Source: Neorhizobium galegae (GTDB taxonomy: Bacteria; Pseudomonadota; Alphaproteobacteria; Rhizobiales; Rhizobiaceae). From it: a stretch of 64,000 bases of DNA. Where the stretch lies: positions 62,001 through 126,000 of the forward strand of contig NZ_JAGIPH010000008.1 in NCBI RefSeq assembly GCF_017877135.1, written 5' to 3'. Position numbers and translations under genes: made by a program. Of the stretch, positions 53,402 through 62,451 are shown one piece after another; position 1 is the stretch's first letter; each line of letters starts with the position of its first letter. The notes beneath the pieces are model-generated. The model was not told the DNA's origin. It made no database searches and saw nothing but the letters and a program-made list of their open reading frames with translations.

Positions 53402-54600
53402 GCCGCGCCCTCCAGAGATCTGGAGGCGGCCGCATCGGGCCACCGCAAGGTCAGACCGAATAACGACTGGTAAAATGCTTCCTGCGCGACGGCGATGGCC
53501 CCCAGGATCCCCGCGCGGTTTCCAAGCGAGCTGATGACGCATGCGGGCGGCACCGGCATGCACCGCGCAAGATGAAATTCCACACGACCGATCAGCTCGG
53601 CACGCGATCCGACGCTGCCGCCAAAGATGACCCGTTCCGGATCAAGAACGGCGGCGATTGCGGCAATCGCGACGGCCACGACGCGCCCTACTTCGTCGAT
53701 TACGGCGTCTGTTGCCGCATCGTTTCGCTCAAAGATCTCACGAACCGTCAGCCCGTCCCCGCCGCCGTTGCCGGCATGGCGCGAGCGGATGGCCGCACTG
53801 CCGACAGATGCCTCCAGCACGCCCTGGCCGAATGCGGCGGAGTTGAAGGGATCGCCGCCGATCGGCAAGGTCGAGATCTCTCCGGCCGCGCCCCGGGAGC
53901 CGCGAATGAGCCGCCGCTCGCTGATGATGCCCATGCCGACCCCGGTGCCGAGCGCCACAAAAACAAAGTTGTCGATGTCCTGCCCGTCTCCGAGCGCCTG
54001 CTCGCCCTTGGCCGCGACATTGACGTCGTTTTCGAGAACCACCGGAAAGCCGAGGCGGTCAGCAAGCGCACCCTCGAAATCGAAATCGGCCATGCCGGCA
54101 ATATTGGGCATCATGGTGATGCGCCGTGTCTTGGGATCGACAGCCCCCGGAACGCCGATTGCGCCCATGCGCACCTGCTTCGGATCGATGCCGCTCTTTT
54201 CGGTCATATTGACGAACAGCGACGACAATTGCGCGACCAGATCCATGCCCCCGCGGGTATCCGTCGGCTCGATCCGGTCCTCGATGACCGCACCCGAGAG
54301 ATCGGCGATGGACGCGTGGACCTTGGTTCCGCCAACGTCGACGCCCAAGAGGAAGGCTTTACGCGGATTGAGTTCATAGTTGACCGCGCTGCGCCCAACG
54401 CCACCTTGCGTGCGGCCCGTCTCGCGTACCCAACCCTCTACTTCCAGGTCTCGGACGATCTCCGACATTGCCTGCTTCGACAGTCCGGTCACGCGTGCCA
54501 GCTCGGCACGCGAAATCGGCGAGTTATCGATGATCGTGCGGAGCACGGTGCGCGATGTGATCTGTCGCGTCAGCGGTGCCAGTCCAGAAATATCGGTCAT
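53398..54600 (-). CDS. ROK-family transcriptional regulator (NagC-like)
   Basis: A 400-residue ROK protein: N-terminal winged HTH 'SRAELARVTGLSKQAMSEIV' and a sugar-kinase-like domain ('LLGVDVGGTKVHASIADLSG', 'ALGTGVGMGI', 'RGAAGEISTLPIG'). The usual zinc motif CxCGxxGCxE after this is absent, replaced by 'GDPFNSAAFGQGVLEASVGS'. The ATG at 54600 has only a weak ribosome site. Divergent from the binding-protein operon at 54817, it likely controls both arms in response to an amino-sugar phosphate. Confidence 0.87.
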   Translation of the reverse strand: MTDISGLAPLTRQITSRTVLRTIIDNSPISRAELARVTGLSKQAMSEIVRDLEVEGWVRETGRTQGGVGRSAVNYELNPRKAFLLGVDVGGTKVHASIADLSGAVIEDRIEPTDTRGGMDLVAQLSSLFVNMTEKSGIDPKQVRMGAIGVPGAVDPKTRRITMMPNIAGMADFDFEGALADRLGFPVVLENDVNVAAKGEQALGDGQDIDNFVFVALGTGVGMGIISERRLIRGSRGAAGEISTLPIGGDPFNSAAFGQGVLEASVGSAAIRSRHAGNGGGDGLTVREIFERNDAATDAVIDEVGRVVAVAIAAIAAVLDPERVIFGGSVGSRAELIGRVEFHLARCMPVPPACVISSLGNRAGILGAIAVAQEAFYQSLFGLTLRWPDAAASRSLEGAA

Positions 54601-54816
54601 GGGTCCATTCAATTAGTCATTTTCGCAGACCAATTTAACTCGCTTCTGCACGCTGTCAATCGCTCAAGATCTAAAATCGATTGAATTTAGGGCCCATAGA
54701 CAGCGTAGAAAATTATTTAGTCACTCTGCTTTACAATCGATGCGTTCTTGTGCATCACTGACCAAGGTACAAAACCTGGGCAAAACGCGTTGATGGCGCG
54801 GATTTGAGGATGAATA
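54601..54816. promoter_or_regulatory. Divergent promoter region of the ROK and binding-protein arms
   Basis: A 216-bp AT-rich interval. TTAGTCA occurs at 54613-54619 and 54717-54723, a possible direct-repeat site at the two ends, and AATCGATTGAATTTAG (54667-54682) is a candidate promoter element. No long palindrome was found. Confidence 0.4.
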
Positions 54817-56322
54817 ATGGGAACGCAGATCAAACTGGCGATGATGGCGACCGCCATCGCAATGACTTTCACGTCTGCTCAGGCAGCAACACTGCGCGTC
54901 GGCATGCAGGACGATCCTGACGCACTGGATCCGGCAACGTCCGGCACCTATGCCGGACGCATCGTCTTTGCCGCAATGTGCGACAAACTCGTCGATATTG
55001 ATGCCAAGCTCGGGATCGTTCCGCAGTTGGCAACCGCATGGACCTGGAACGCCGAGGGCACCGAAGTCACCCTCACCCTGCGCGATGGCGTCAAATTCCA
55101 GGACGGCACGCCGTTCAACGCGGAGGCCGTGAAGTTCAACATCGAGCGGATGAAATCGCTGAAGGATTCCAAGCGCAAGGGTGAACTCGCGCCGATTGAC
55201 AGCGTTATCATCGTCGATGCGAACCACGTGTCCTTCAAGCTGAAATCCGCCTTTGCCCCGCTGCTCGCGGTTCTCTCGGACCGAGCCGGCATGATGGTAT
55301 CTCCGACGGCGGCTGCCGAAGGCAAGGAATTTTCCGCCAATCCGGTCTGCGCCGGCCCCTTCAAGTACAAGGAGCGCCGCGCCCGTGACGTGATCTCGCT
55401 CGAGAAATTCGACGGATACTGGAATGCCGCAGCGATCGGCTACGACGCCGTACAATATCTCTACATCCCGGACTCGACCGTCCGCCTTTCCCGCCTCCAG
55501 GCAGGTGACCTCGAAATCGCCGAGCGCATCGCGCCGACAGATCTTGCTGCAGTGCGCAGCAGCAAGGCGCTGGCGCTGCACACCTCGCCCGGCCTTGCGG
55601 TCTCGCACCTGATGATCAATGTCGGCAATGGCGAAAAGGCTGGAGCGATCGGCAAGGATGCAAAGCTGCGCCAGGCCCTCGAGCTTTCGATCGACCGCAA
55701 CGTCATCAACAAGGTCGCCTTCGCCGGCGAATTTGTTGCCGATAACCAGATGATCCCGCCGTCCAGCATCTTCTATGACAAATCCAAGCCGGCACCGGCC
55801 CGCAACATCGAAAAGGCAAAGGCCCTGATCGCCGAAGCGGGCGGTGCTGCACCTGTCGTTGAGATCACCTATGAAAACTCGCTCGCCGATGGCCGCGTGG
55901 CGCAGATCATCCAGTCAATGGCTAGCGAAGCCGGCTTTAAAATCGAGCTGGTCCCGCTGGAAACGGCCTCTGCCGTAGAGCGCTATCTCGCCGGCAACTT
56001 CCAGGCCTATATCGGCAACTGGAGCGGCCGTGCCGATCCGGATCCGACGCTCTTCTCCTTCTTCGGCAAGGAGGGCAGCCAGAACGTCAACAAGTACAGC
56101 AATCCCGACATGGACAAGACGCTGGGCGAGGCGCGTGCCAGTGCCGACGAGGAGCAGCGCAAGGCTCTTTACGCAAAGGCAACGGACATCTATCTCCGCG
56201 ACCTTCCCACGATCCCGCTCTACCACCCGAACTGGTTCTACGCGTCGCGCGCCAATGTCGACGGCATCACCATCTTTCCCGATGGCCTGCTGCGCCTGAC
56301 CGACGTCAAGCCTGCGAAGTAA
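54817..56322 (+). CDS. Peptide-type ABC transporter substrate-binding protein
   Basis: A 501-residue family 5 binding protein with Sec signal (MGTQIKLAMMATAIAMTFTS, cleavage after AQA). 'LRVGMQDDPDALDPATSGTY', 'TLRDGVKFQDGTPFNAEAVK' and 'LRQALELSIDRNVINKVAF' follow. The length fits DppA/GsiB. The ATG at 54817 follows GAGGA. A perfect 11-bp hairpin separates it from the first permease. Likely binds a short peptide or an amino-sugar peptide. Confidence 0.9.
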   Translation: MGTQIKLAMMATAIAMTFTSAQAATLRVGMQDDPDALDPATSGTYAGRIVFAAMCDKLVDIDAKLGIVPQLATAWTWNAEGTEVTLTLRDGVKFQDGTPFNAEAVKFNIERMKSLKDSKRKGELAPIDSVIIVDANHVSFKLKSAFAPLLAVLSDRAGMMVSPTAAAEGKEFSANPVCAGPFKYKERRARDVISLEKFDGYWNAAAIGYDAVQYLYIPDSTVRLSRLQAGDLEIAERIAPTDLAAVRSSKALALHTSPGLAVSHLMINVGNGEKAGAIGKDAKLRQALELSIDRNVINKVAFAGEFVADNQMIPPSSIFYDKSKPAPARNIEKAKALIAEAGGAAPVVEITYENSLADGRVAQIIQSMASEAGFKIELVPLETASAVERYLAGNFQAYIGNWSGRADPDPTLFSFFGKEGSQNVNKYSNPDMDKTLGEARASADEEQRKALYAKATDIYLRDLPTIPLYHPNWFYASRANVDGITIFPDGLLRLTDVKPAK

Positions 56323-56358
56323 GCCGATCCACGCCTCTTCAGCCATTGCGTCAATCAT

Positions 56359-56386
56359 CCCGCCAGCTGCCGATTCAGCTGGCGGG
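56359..56386 (+). terminator. Intercistronic hairpin after the binding-protein gene
   Basis: CCCGCCAGCTG (56359-56369) and CAGCTGGCGGG (56376-56386) form a perfect 11-bp stem with a 6-base loop, 36 bases after the stop and 17 before the permease start. No T-run follows, so partial attenuation or messenger protection, as in other importer operons, is more likely than full termination. Confidence 0.75.
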
Positions 56387-56403
56387 ACTACACGAGAAAG
56401 CTC

Positions 56404-57345
56404 ATGCTCTCCTACGTCCTGCGTCGCCTGGCGATCGCCATACCCACACTTCTGCTCGTCTCGATCCTGGTTTTCAGCCTTCTGAAATTCCTGCCGGGCG
56501 ATCCGGCAATGGCGCTCGCCGGTGAGGAACGGGATCCGGCTGTGATCGAGTTCCTGCGGCAGAAGTACAGCCTCGATCAGCCTCTCTACATACAGTACGG
56601 GAAATGGCTTGCAGGCATCGTGCAGGGCGATTTCGGGCTGTCGATCCGAACGCGGCTCCCCATCGGCGAGATGATCGCGCAGAAGCTGCCGGTCACGATC
56701 CAGCTGTCGGTAATGGCCATGTTTCTTGCGACCCTCATCGGCATTCCGGCCGGCATCATCGCGGCCCTGAAGCGAGGCACAGTGGCAGATTACGGCGTCA
56801 GCATGATCGGCCTTACCGGCCTTTCGGTGCCAAGCTTCTGGCTCGGCATCATGCTGATCCTGCTGTTTGCCGTGACGCTTGGATGGTTCCCGTCCGGTGG
56901 TTATGTCGCCTTCTTCGATTCCCCGCTCGATAATCTGCGGCACACGCTTCTGCCAAGCCTCGTGCTGGGCACAGCTGCTGCAGCCATCGTCATGCGCCAT
57001 ACCCGCAGCGCCATGCTGCAGGTGATGAAGCAGGATTATGTTCGCACCGCCCGCGCCAAGGGCCTGAAGGAGCGCATCGTCGTCGTCCGTCACGTGTTGC
57101 GCAACAGCCTCGTACCCGTCGTCACCATGAGCACGCTGCATCTCGGCGAGCTTCTGTCCGGAGCGGTTCTGACCGAACAGGTGTTCGGAATTCCGGGCTT
57201 CGGCAAGATGATCGTCGATGGCGTCTTTAGCCGCGATTATGCCGTGGTCCAGGCGGTGGTTCTCTGCTCGGCGGCACTGTTCCTGCTGATGAACCTTCTC
57301 GCCGATATCGCCTATGTCATTCTGAGCCCGAGGTTGCGCGGATGA
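56404..57345 (+). CDS. Peptide-type ABC transporter permease (DppB/GsiC-like)
   Basis: A 313-residue permease opening 'LSYVLRRLAIAIPTLLLVSI', with 'FLPGDPAMALAGEERDPAVI' and the coupling loop 'ARAKGLKERIVVVRHVLRNS'. Six helices. The start at 56404 has only AGAAAG upstream, after the hairpin. ATGA overlap with the next permease. Confidence 0.9.
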   Translation: MLSYVLRRLAIAIPTLLLVSILVFSLLKFLPGDPAMALAGEERDPAVIEFLRQKYSLDQPLYIQYGKWLAGIVQGDFGLSIRTRLPIGEMIAQKLPVTIQLSVMAMFLATLIGIPAGIIAALKRGTVADYGVSMIGLTGLSVPSFWLGIMLILLFAVTLGWFPSGGYVAFFDSPLDNLRHTLLPSLVLGTAAAAIVMRHTRSAMLQVMKQDYVRTARAKGLKERIVVVRHVLRNSLVPVVTMSTLHLGELLSGAVLTEQVFGIPGFGKMIVDGVFSRDYAVVQAVVLCSAALFLLMNLLADIAYVILSPRLRG

Positions 57346-58220
57346 ATACCTCCAATGCCATGCTTCAATTGCCGAGCACATCCGCAAGGAAGCAGTCCGT
57401 CCTCTCGCGATGCCTGCGTCAGCCCGGCGTGATGATCGGCGGAACGATCATCCTGTTCTTCGTGCTGGTTGCAGTCACGGCCCCACTGATCGCGCCTTAC
57501 CAGCCCAATGCGTCGGACTGGATGGCGATAAGGCAAGGTCCGACAGCGGCTCACTGGTTCGGCACGGACGATCTCGGTCGCGATATCCTGACGCGCATCA
57601 TCTATGGCACGCAGGCGTCGCTGCTGGTCGGCATCCTGTCCGTCACCATCGCCATTGCCATCGGCGTTCCACTCGGAATGATCGCCGGCTATTTCGGCGG
57701 TGTCGTCGACATGGTGATCTCGCGCGTGACCGATGCCCTGCTCGCCTGCCCCTTCCTGGTGCTGGCCATCGCCTTCGCCGCGTTTCTTGGCGCAAGCCTT
57801 GAAAACGCGATGATTGCGATCGGCATATCCGCGATGCCGATCTTCGTGCGCCTGACGCGCGGACAGGTGATGACGGTCAAGGCGGAGGATTATATCGACG
57901 CCGCACGCCTGCTCGGTGTGCCGCATCGCAAGATCATGCTCACCTACATCCTGCCCAATGCCATGGCGCCGATCATTGTCCAGGCGACGATCACCATGGC
58001 GACTGCGGTTCTGGCGGAGGCAAGCCTTGCCTTTCTCGGTCTCGGCCAGCGCCCTCCGGCCCCCTCCTGGGGCACCATGCTGGATGTCGCAAGACAATTC
58101 CTGACGGAATCGCCCTGGATGGCCATCTGGCCGGGTGTCGCGATCATCTTGCTGGTGATGGGCTTCAATCTGCTCGGCGACGGCCTTAACGACGCGCTCG
58201 ATCCAAGGCGCGACGACTGA
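57342..58220 (+). CDS. Peptide-type ABC transporter permease (DppC/GsiD-like)
   Basis: A 292-residue permease with 'HWFGTDDLGRDILTRIIYGT' and 'GVPHRKIMLTYILPNAMAPI', both typical of DppC. The start lies in the ATGA of the previous stop. Last gene of the rightward arm; the ATPase of the same importer is on the leftward arm at 49406. Confidence 0.9.
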   Translation: MNTSNAMLQLPSTSARKQSVLSRCLRQPGVMIGGTIILFFVLVAVTAPLIAPYQPNASDWMAIRQGPTAAHWFGTDDLGRDILTRIIYGTQASLLVGILSVTIAIAIGVPLGMIAGYFGGVVDMVISRVTDALLACPFLVLAIAFAAFLGASLENAMIAIGISAMPIFVRLTRGQVMTVKAEDYIDAARLLGVPHRKIMLTYILPNAMAPIIVQATITMATAVLAEASLAFLGLGQRPPAPSWGTMLDVARQFLTESPWMAIWPGVAIILLVMGFNLLGDGLNDALDPRRDD

Positions 58221-58605
58221 CGTTCGTCCGCAATCACCCTGATCAGAGGGTGACGAAGATTTCAAACACGATGCGGCGAAATGCAATCGAGGGGTCGATC
58301 TGAGCGTCTTTCCCGCTCGTCACAAGCAGCCCGATCTCGCACTCTGAGAGTCCTACGCCTGCGCAAAAGATTTTCGATGCGATAGACTTTTGCGACGAAC
58401 GCCTTGAAGCTTAAATGTGTCATGGCGTGACGACCGACGGCGCGTTGGTGGAAGCCCGACACCTGCTTGAGGGAAAAAGAAGCGGCGGCCTTTCAGCCCC
58501 TGCCCGTTACCTGAGGCGATGCCTGCATCGTGGCTCGACCGGCTTTTGAAGGAGCCGGCCGGTGATACCACATCCAATGTCCTCGTCCCCGGAACGCCCA
58601 AAGTG
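58221..58605. other. 385-bp gene-free interval between convergent operons
   Basis: It contains a short hairpin TCACCCT-N6-AGGGTGA (58234-58253) just after the permease stop, an inverted repeat CGCAAAAG/CTTTTGCG (58362-58394), and CCGGCT-N8-AGCCGG (58539-58558) just beyond the adenine deaminase stop. The first and last may end transcription from each side. A leftward frame reads THLSFKAFVAKVYRIENLLR but is probably not a gene. Confidence 0.45.
58362..58394. repeat. Inverted repeat CGCAAAAG/CTTTTGCG, possible intergenic repeat element
   Basis: Perfect 8-bp arms 17 bp apart within a stretch that differs from its surroundings. The look is that of short dispersed intergenic elements of rhizobia, but only one copy is seen in this window, so the class cannot be confirmed. 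Confidence 0.3.
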
Positions 58606-60438
58606 TCAGCTTGCGCTTACCACACCACCAGTCGGCGCGGAGGCTGCCTCGAAGGGCGGGACAATGACCATTTGCGGCACCGTGACGAGGCCCTTGTCGG
58701 TGATGCGGATTTCCGGAATGACTGAGAGCGGAATGAGGTTGAAGCCCATATAGGGAATGGTGCAGCCGGCCTTTTCCCACTCCACCTTGAGCGCCTGCAC
58801 TTCGGCCGAGACCTCATGGACGCGCTTGTCGGACATGAGCCCCGCAACCGGCAGCGGCACCATGGCCGTCACCACGCCATCCTGCACCACGCAGACACCC
58901 CCCTGATGGTCCTCGATGGCGCGCAGCGCCACCTGCATATCGGCCTCGTTGGTGCCGGCAATGATGATGTTGTGGCTGTCATGGCCGACCGACGAGGCAA
59001 CCGCGCCGCTCTTCAGCGCAAAATTAGACAGCAGCGCATGCGCAACATTGCCGTCCGATTTTCCGTGCCGCTCGATGACTGTCACGAAGCACAGTCCGTG
59101 GCGGGAAAATTGGGTTTCCCAGTCTTTTGCGGGCTCCAGCGTGATCTTCTCGTGGACGAGGACGATGCCCGGCAGTTCGGTGCGGATGGTATTGGCCACC
59201 ACCGTCCCCTCCGGCAGATCCGGGGTCAGTTTCACGGCCTTCGGCAGCTTGACCGTGTGATAGGCCGTGTCCGGATAGCGCCAACGATTGGAGAGCGCGG
59301 CGTCGAGAACCGGCGTGATCGCCTTCTGGTCCACCACCAGTTCGCCACCATACCAGGTGCTGATCGGGTTCAAATCGTCGTCCAGCATCACCAGATCGGC
59401 GCGGCGCCCGCCCCCGAGACCGCCGATATCGTTTTCCATGCCAAACCGGGTCGCGCCGTGCAGCGAGCCCATCGCCCAGGCCTGTTCCGGCGTCATGCCG
59501 GCGCGGCGGGCTTCGCGCACCACCCAGTCGAGGCCAAAGGCCAGAAGATCTTCCGCGTCGCGGTCATCAGTGCACACAGCGATACGCTTGTGGGAGGCAC
59601 CAAGCTCGGTCACCGTGCGGATCGCATCCGGCAGCGAGTGCCACGGGGTCGTCGGCGGCCCGCCACGCAGGAAGAGCCATATACCGGCTTCCAAGAGATC
59701 GTCGGCAATATCGCGGTCGATGGCTTCATGGGTATCGGTCACACCCGATGCTGCATAAGCCGAAACGAATTCGCGACCATAGACATGGCCGGAGACCGGC
59801 CGTCCGCGCGAAAGGGCGGCAGCCAGGATGGCATGCGAGCGCTCGTCTCCCATGGTCACGGGCACAAAATCCATTTTTTCGCCGAGCGCCACGGCTTCCG
59901 GCCAGGCGTCGAACAGCGCTGCGATCTTCTGCGCCGTCAGATCGCCGCCTGCCGTTTCGAGGTCGGGCGATGTTGCCGGAACCGTAGAGGGGACCGTGAG
60001 GAAGATGGAGAGCGGTGCATGGCGGGCATCCTCCAGCATGGCCTCGACGCCGGCGACATCCATGACATTGCCGATCTCGTGGCTGTCGCAAAAGATCGTC
60101 GTCGTGCCGTTGAGAAGCGCCGCCTCGGCATAGGCGCAAGCCGTGACCATGCTCGATTCGATATGGATGTGCGGATCAACGAGCCCCGGTGCGAGAATGC
60201 CGCCTTTGGCATCATAGCGCAGAGCGCTTTGGCTTTTCGACGTGCCGGACGGCTTGACGGCTGCGATGCGGCCGCCGGCAATCCAGATTTCGCGATCCGG
60301 CAGGATGCGCTCGGAATAAGTCGAGAGAACCCGGGCTCCGGTGATCACCAGATCCGGGCTGGCACGGCCGGACGCCACATCGGCCAGCCGGCGTGTCATG
60401 CCGGCAAGCGGGGCTACGGAAAATCGGGTTAGCGCCAT
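58606..60438 (-). CDS. ade: Adenine deaminase
   Basis: A 610-residue amidohydrolase of the Ade family: metal ligands in '[20 protein letters not shown]', '[20 protein letters not shown]', '[19 protein letters not shown]', '[20 protein letters not shown]', and the C-terminal '[20 protein letters not shown]' typical of adenine deaminases. Produces hypoxanthine and ammonia from adenine. It is slightly longer than the usual 570-600 residues. The ATG at 60438 has AAAGGAG upstream. The neighbouring oxygenase components could act on a purine. Confidence 0.92.
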   Translation of the reverse strand: MALTRFSVAPLAGMTRRLADVASGRASPDLVITGARVLSTYSERILPDREIWIAGGRIAAVKPSGTSKSQSALRYDAKGGILAPGLVDPHIHIESSMVTACAYAEAALLNGTTTIFCDSHEIGNVMDVAGVEAMLEDARHAPLSIFLTVPSTVPATSPDLETAGGDLTAQKIAALFDAWPEAVALGEKMDFVPVTMGDERSHAILAAALSRGRPVSGHVYGREFVSAYAASGVTDTHEAIDRDIADDLLEAGIWLFLRGGPPTTPWHSLPDAIRTVTELGASHKRIAVCTDDRDAEDLLAFGLDWVVREARRAGMTPEQAWAMGSLHGATRFGMENDIGGLGGGRRADLVMLDDDLNPISTWYGGELVVDQKAITPVLDAALSNRWRYPDTAYHTVKLPKAVKLTPDLPEGTVVANTIRTELPGIVLVHEKITLEPAKDWETQFSRHGLCFVTVIERHGKSDGNVAHALLSNFALKSGAVASSVGHDSHNIIIAGTNEADMQVALRAIEDHQGGVCVVQDGVVTAMVPLPVAGLMSDKRVHEVSAEVQALKVEWEKAGCTIPYMGFNLIPLSVIPEIRITDKGLVTVPQMVIVPPFEAASAPTGGVVSAS

Positions 60439-60505
60439 GGGTCGTCTCCTTTGCGTGCCGCAGGACGGCGCGCCATACCGGCGACACCTTCATGCTGCGA
60501 GGTCT

Positions 60506-61138
60506 TCAGTGATAGTCAGGGATGCCCGGCATGGTGTGAAATCCGGGCAGCAGGCGAAAGCGCCGCAGCCAGCGGCGAAGGGCGGGAAATTCATCATGGT
60601 CGATGCCGTAATCGCGGCTCAATGCAAAGCTTGGCAGCAGCGACAGATCGGCAATCGTCGGGCCATCCGTCTCAAACCATTCAAAGCCTTTCATGTGGCG
60701 CAGCACCATGTGGTCATCCATGATGCGCAGGGCATGGCGCGCCTCGCGCCTCAATGCGTAAAAATCGCGCTCCTGGCTGAACAGCGCCAGGCGGCGTGCC
60801 TCGATGGCGCTGGAGAGTGCCGTTGCGGAAAAGAACGTCCACTGCATGACAGCGGCAAAGGCGGCCGGTTCGAGCGGCAGCCAAGTGCCCGCCGGATCAT
60901 TGCGTCGGGCAAGATGGACAAGGATGGCCTGGGCGCCGGAAAACACTTGGTCGCCATCCTTGAGGACGGGCAGGCTGCCGAGCGGATTGAGCGCCCGCAT
61001 CGCCAGCCCTTTCTCCTCCTCGCCGGGCACCATGTCGATGGCGACGGTGTCATACGCAAGGCCGAGAAACGACAGCATCAGCCGTACCCGGTAGCAGTTC
61101 TCGTCAAGGGCGTGCGCGTAGAGGGTGAGTGCGGCCAT
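60506..61138 (-). CDS. Glutathione S-transferase-like protein
   Basis: A 210-residue GST: N-terminal thioredoxin-like half ('LYAHALDENCYRVRLMLSFL', 'NPLGSLPVLKDGDQVFSGAQ') and helical C-terminal half ('GPTIADLSLLPSFALSRDYG'). Family roles include conjugation, isomerisation and dehalogenation. The ATG at 61138 overlaps the Rieske stop (TGATG), so the two are co-translated and probably share a pathway. Confidence 0.87.
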   Translation of the reverse strand: MAALTLYAHALDENCYRVRLMLSFLGLAYDTVAIDMVPGEEEKGLAMRALNPLGSLPVLKDGDQVFSGAQAILVHLARRNDPAGTWLPLEPAAFAAVMQWTFFSATALSSAIEARRLALFSQERDFYALRREARHALRIMDDHMVLRHMKGFEWFETDGPTIADLSLLPSFALSRDYGIDHDEFPALRRWLRRFRLLPGFHTMPGIPDYH

Positions 61139-61836
61139 CACATAACCTCGGCGAGGACGACAGGCGCTTCAAGGGTAAGGCGCAAGGCCACCGCCCATTG
61201 CGCAACATCCGCAATCGTCTCTTTCGATCCCTCGTTGACCAGGATATGCAGCCCGACATTCTGCGGGCCGATGACCTGGATGGCAATCGACAGGCGCAGC
61301 GCATCGCCTTCAAGCGTCCAGACATGCGGGGCAACGGCCTGCAGCTGCCCGACAACCGTCTTGCCTTTGCCGCCCGGCAGATACGTCTGCTTCAGGACGG
61401 CGAGGGCATGGGCCAGAGAACAGTCCGCATAAAGACTGCGCACGGGAAGAGTATTCCCAAAGTCCGGCGGCGGATGGCCCGTCTCTGCAGCGCCGGCGAG
61501 CCGTGCCCAGATCATGCCGCCCGCTTCACCGGCATCGTAGGTGGTGATCCTGATCGTCTTTGGCACGTCCAGATCGGGATGGGCCGGAATATGGCGGCAT
61601 TGTCCGGCCGCATCATAGGACCAGCCATGATAGAGGCAGGCGATATGGTCGCCACGCACGAAACCAAAACTCATGCGCATGCCGCGATGGGGACAGCGGT
61701 CTTCCCAGACATGCGCCTTGCCCGCGTCATCGCGCCAGACCACGAGTTCGAGCCCCTCGACCACAGCGCCCGCCGAGGTGCCCGGCTCGATAGAGGCCGA
61801 GAGCGCCACCGGTACCCAATCTGCTTCACCCGACAT
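61138..61836 (-). CDS. Stand-alone Rieske [2Fe-2S] protein
   Basis: A 232-residue protein with a complete Rieske motif: Cys48-x-His50 in 'EDRCPHRGMRM' and Cys67-x2-His70 in 'ACLYHGWSYD', 16 residues apart. The first 100 residues match the N-terminal domain of Rieske oxygenases, but the remainder (residues 110-232) has no N-x2-D-x2-H-x4-H iron site. It may therefore carry electrons to the separate catalytic subunit at 62452. Coupled to the GST gene. Confidence 0.87.
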   Translation of the reverse strand: MSGEADWVPVALSASIEPGTSAGAVVEGLELVVWRDDAGKAHVWEDRCPHRGMRMSFGFVRGDHIACLYHGWSYDAAGQCRHIPAHPDLDVPKTIRITTYDAGEAGGMIWARLAGAAETGHPPPDFGNTLPVRSLYADCSLAHALAVLKQTYLPGGKGKTVVGQLQAVAPHVWTLEGDALRLSIAIQVIGPQNVGLHILVNEGSKETIADVAQWAVALRLTLEAPVVLAEVM

Positions 61837-61877
61837 TGCTCATGTCCTGAAATCCCTCCGTCGCGCACCCGCCCGCA

Positions 61878-62213
61878 TCAGCCATCGCTGCGTGTCACAT
61901 CCCTGACGATACAGTCGGCGGGGCCAAGGCTGCAGGCCATTTCGAACATGTCGATGAGGGCGTCCTGTCCCGCAACAGAAAGCGAAATGCGCGTGCGGCT
62001 GCAGGCGGTGACGTCGAGATCGACATCAAGCCTGCCGGCCCGGTGACGGGCAAAGCCGACAAAGCTATCGCAATCGAAGGCACCCTCGAAGAGGAAGTGG
62101 ACAGGGCCGCTCATCGGACGGAATTGCGGCGCAAGGCTTACAGGGTTGATGCGCCCGCCCTCCCCTGCCGGTTCACGGGGCCGACACGCATTTTCGCCTC
62201 CGGTGATCTGCAT
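61878..62213 (-). CDS. Small acylphosphatase-like protein, start uncertain
   Basis: Up to 111 residues; the recognisable part (78 residues from the ATG at 62114, 'GPVHFLFEGAFDCDSFVGFA' to 'LGPADCIVRDV') follows the beta-alpha-beta-beta-alpha-beta pattern of acylphosphatases. The catalytic 'GVxFR' Arg is absent (SFVGFARHR), so enzyme activity is doubtful. Neither start has a good ribosome site; a good GGAGG lies before an out-of-frame ATG (62194), hinting at a leader or a frameshift. Upstream of the Rieske gene on the same strand. Confidence 0.5.
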   Translation of the reverse strand: MQITGGENACRPREPAGEGGRINPVSLAPQFRPMSGPVHFLFEGAFDCDSFVGFARHRAGRLDVDLDVTACSRTRISLSVAGQDALIDMFEMACSLGPADCIVRDVTRSDG

Positions 62214-62451
62214 CTTTATGATCTGTCTATATTTTGGTCATGCTGTGAATTTATTCAGTTTACCCATGCGGAATGCCCGGTATCAAGCAATTTCTGAGCG
62301 TCGATCGGTTGCTTTTTGCGCTCCTCCCGTGGTCTTTTCCTCTCTCTTGACTGTTGCGATTGAAAAAGCTGCGTACCGAAGCGGTGAAGGGGCAGTCGCC
62401 AGCAGACAGAACTCCGCCTGAACGGGAACGGACAAAGACGGGAAATCGCTC
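62214..62451. promoter_or_regulatory. Divergent promoter region of the split oxygenase locus
   Basis: An AT-rich core at about 62214-62265 contains elements such as CTATATTTT. From here the catalytic subunit is read rightward, and the small protein, Rieske, GST and probably ade leftward. A common regulator for both arms is likely but no clear palindrome was found. Confidence 0.4.
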
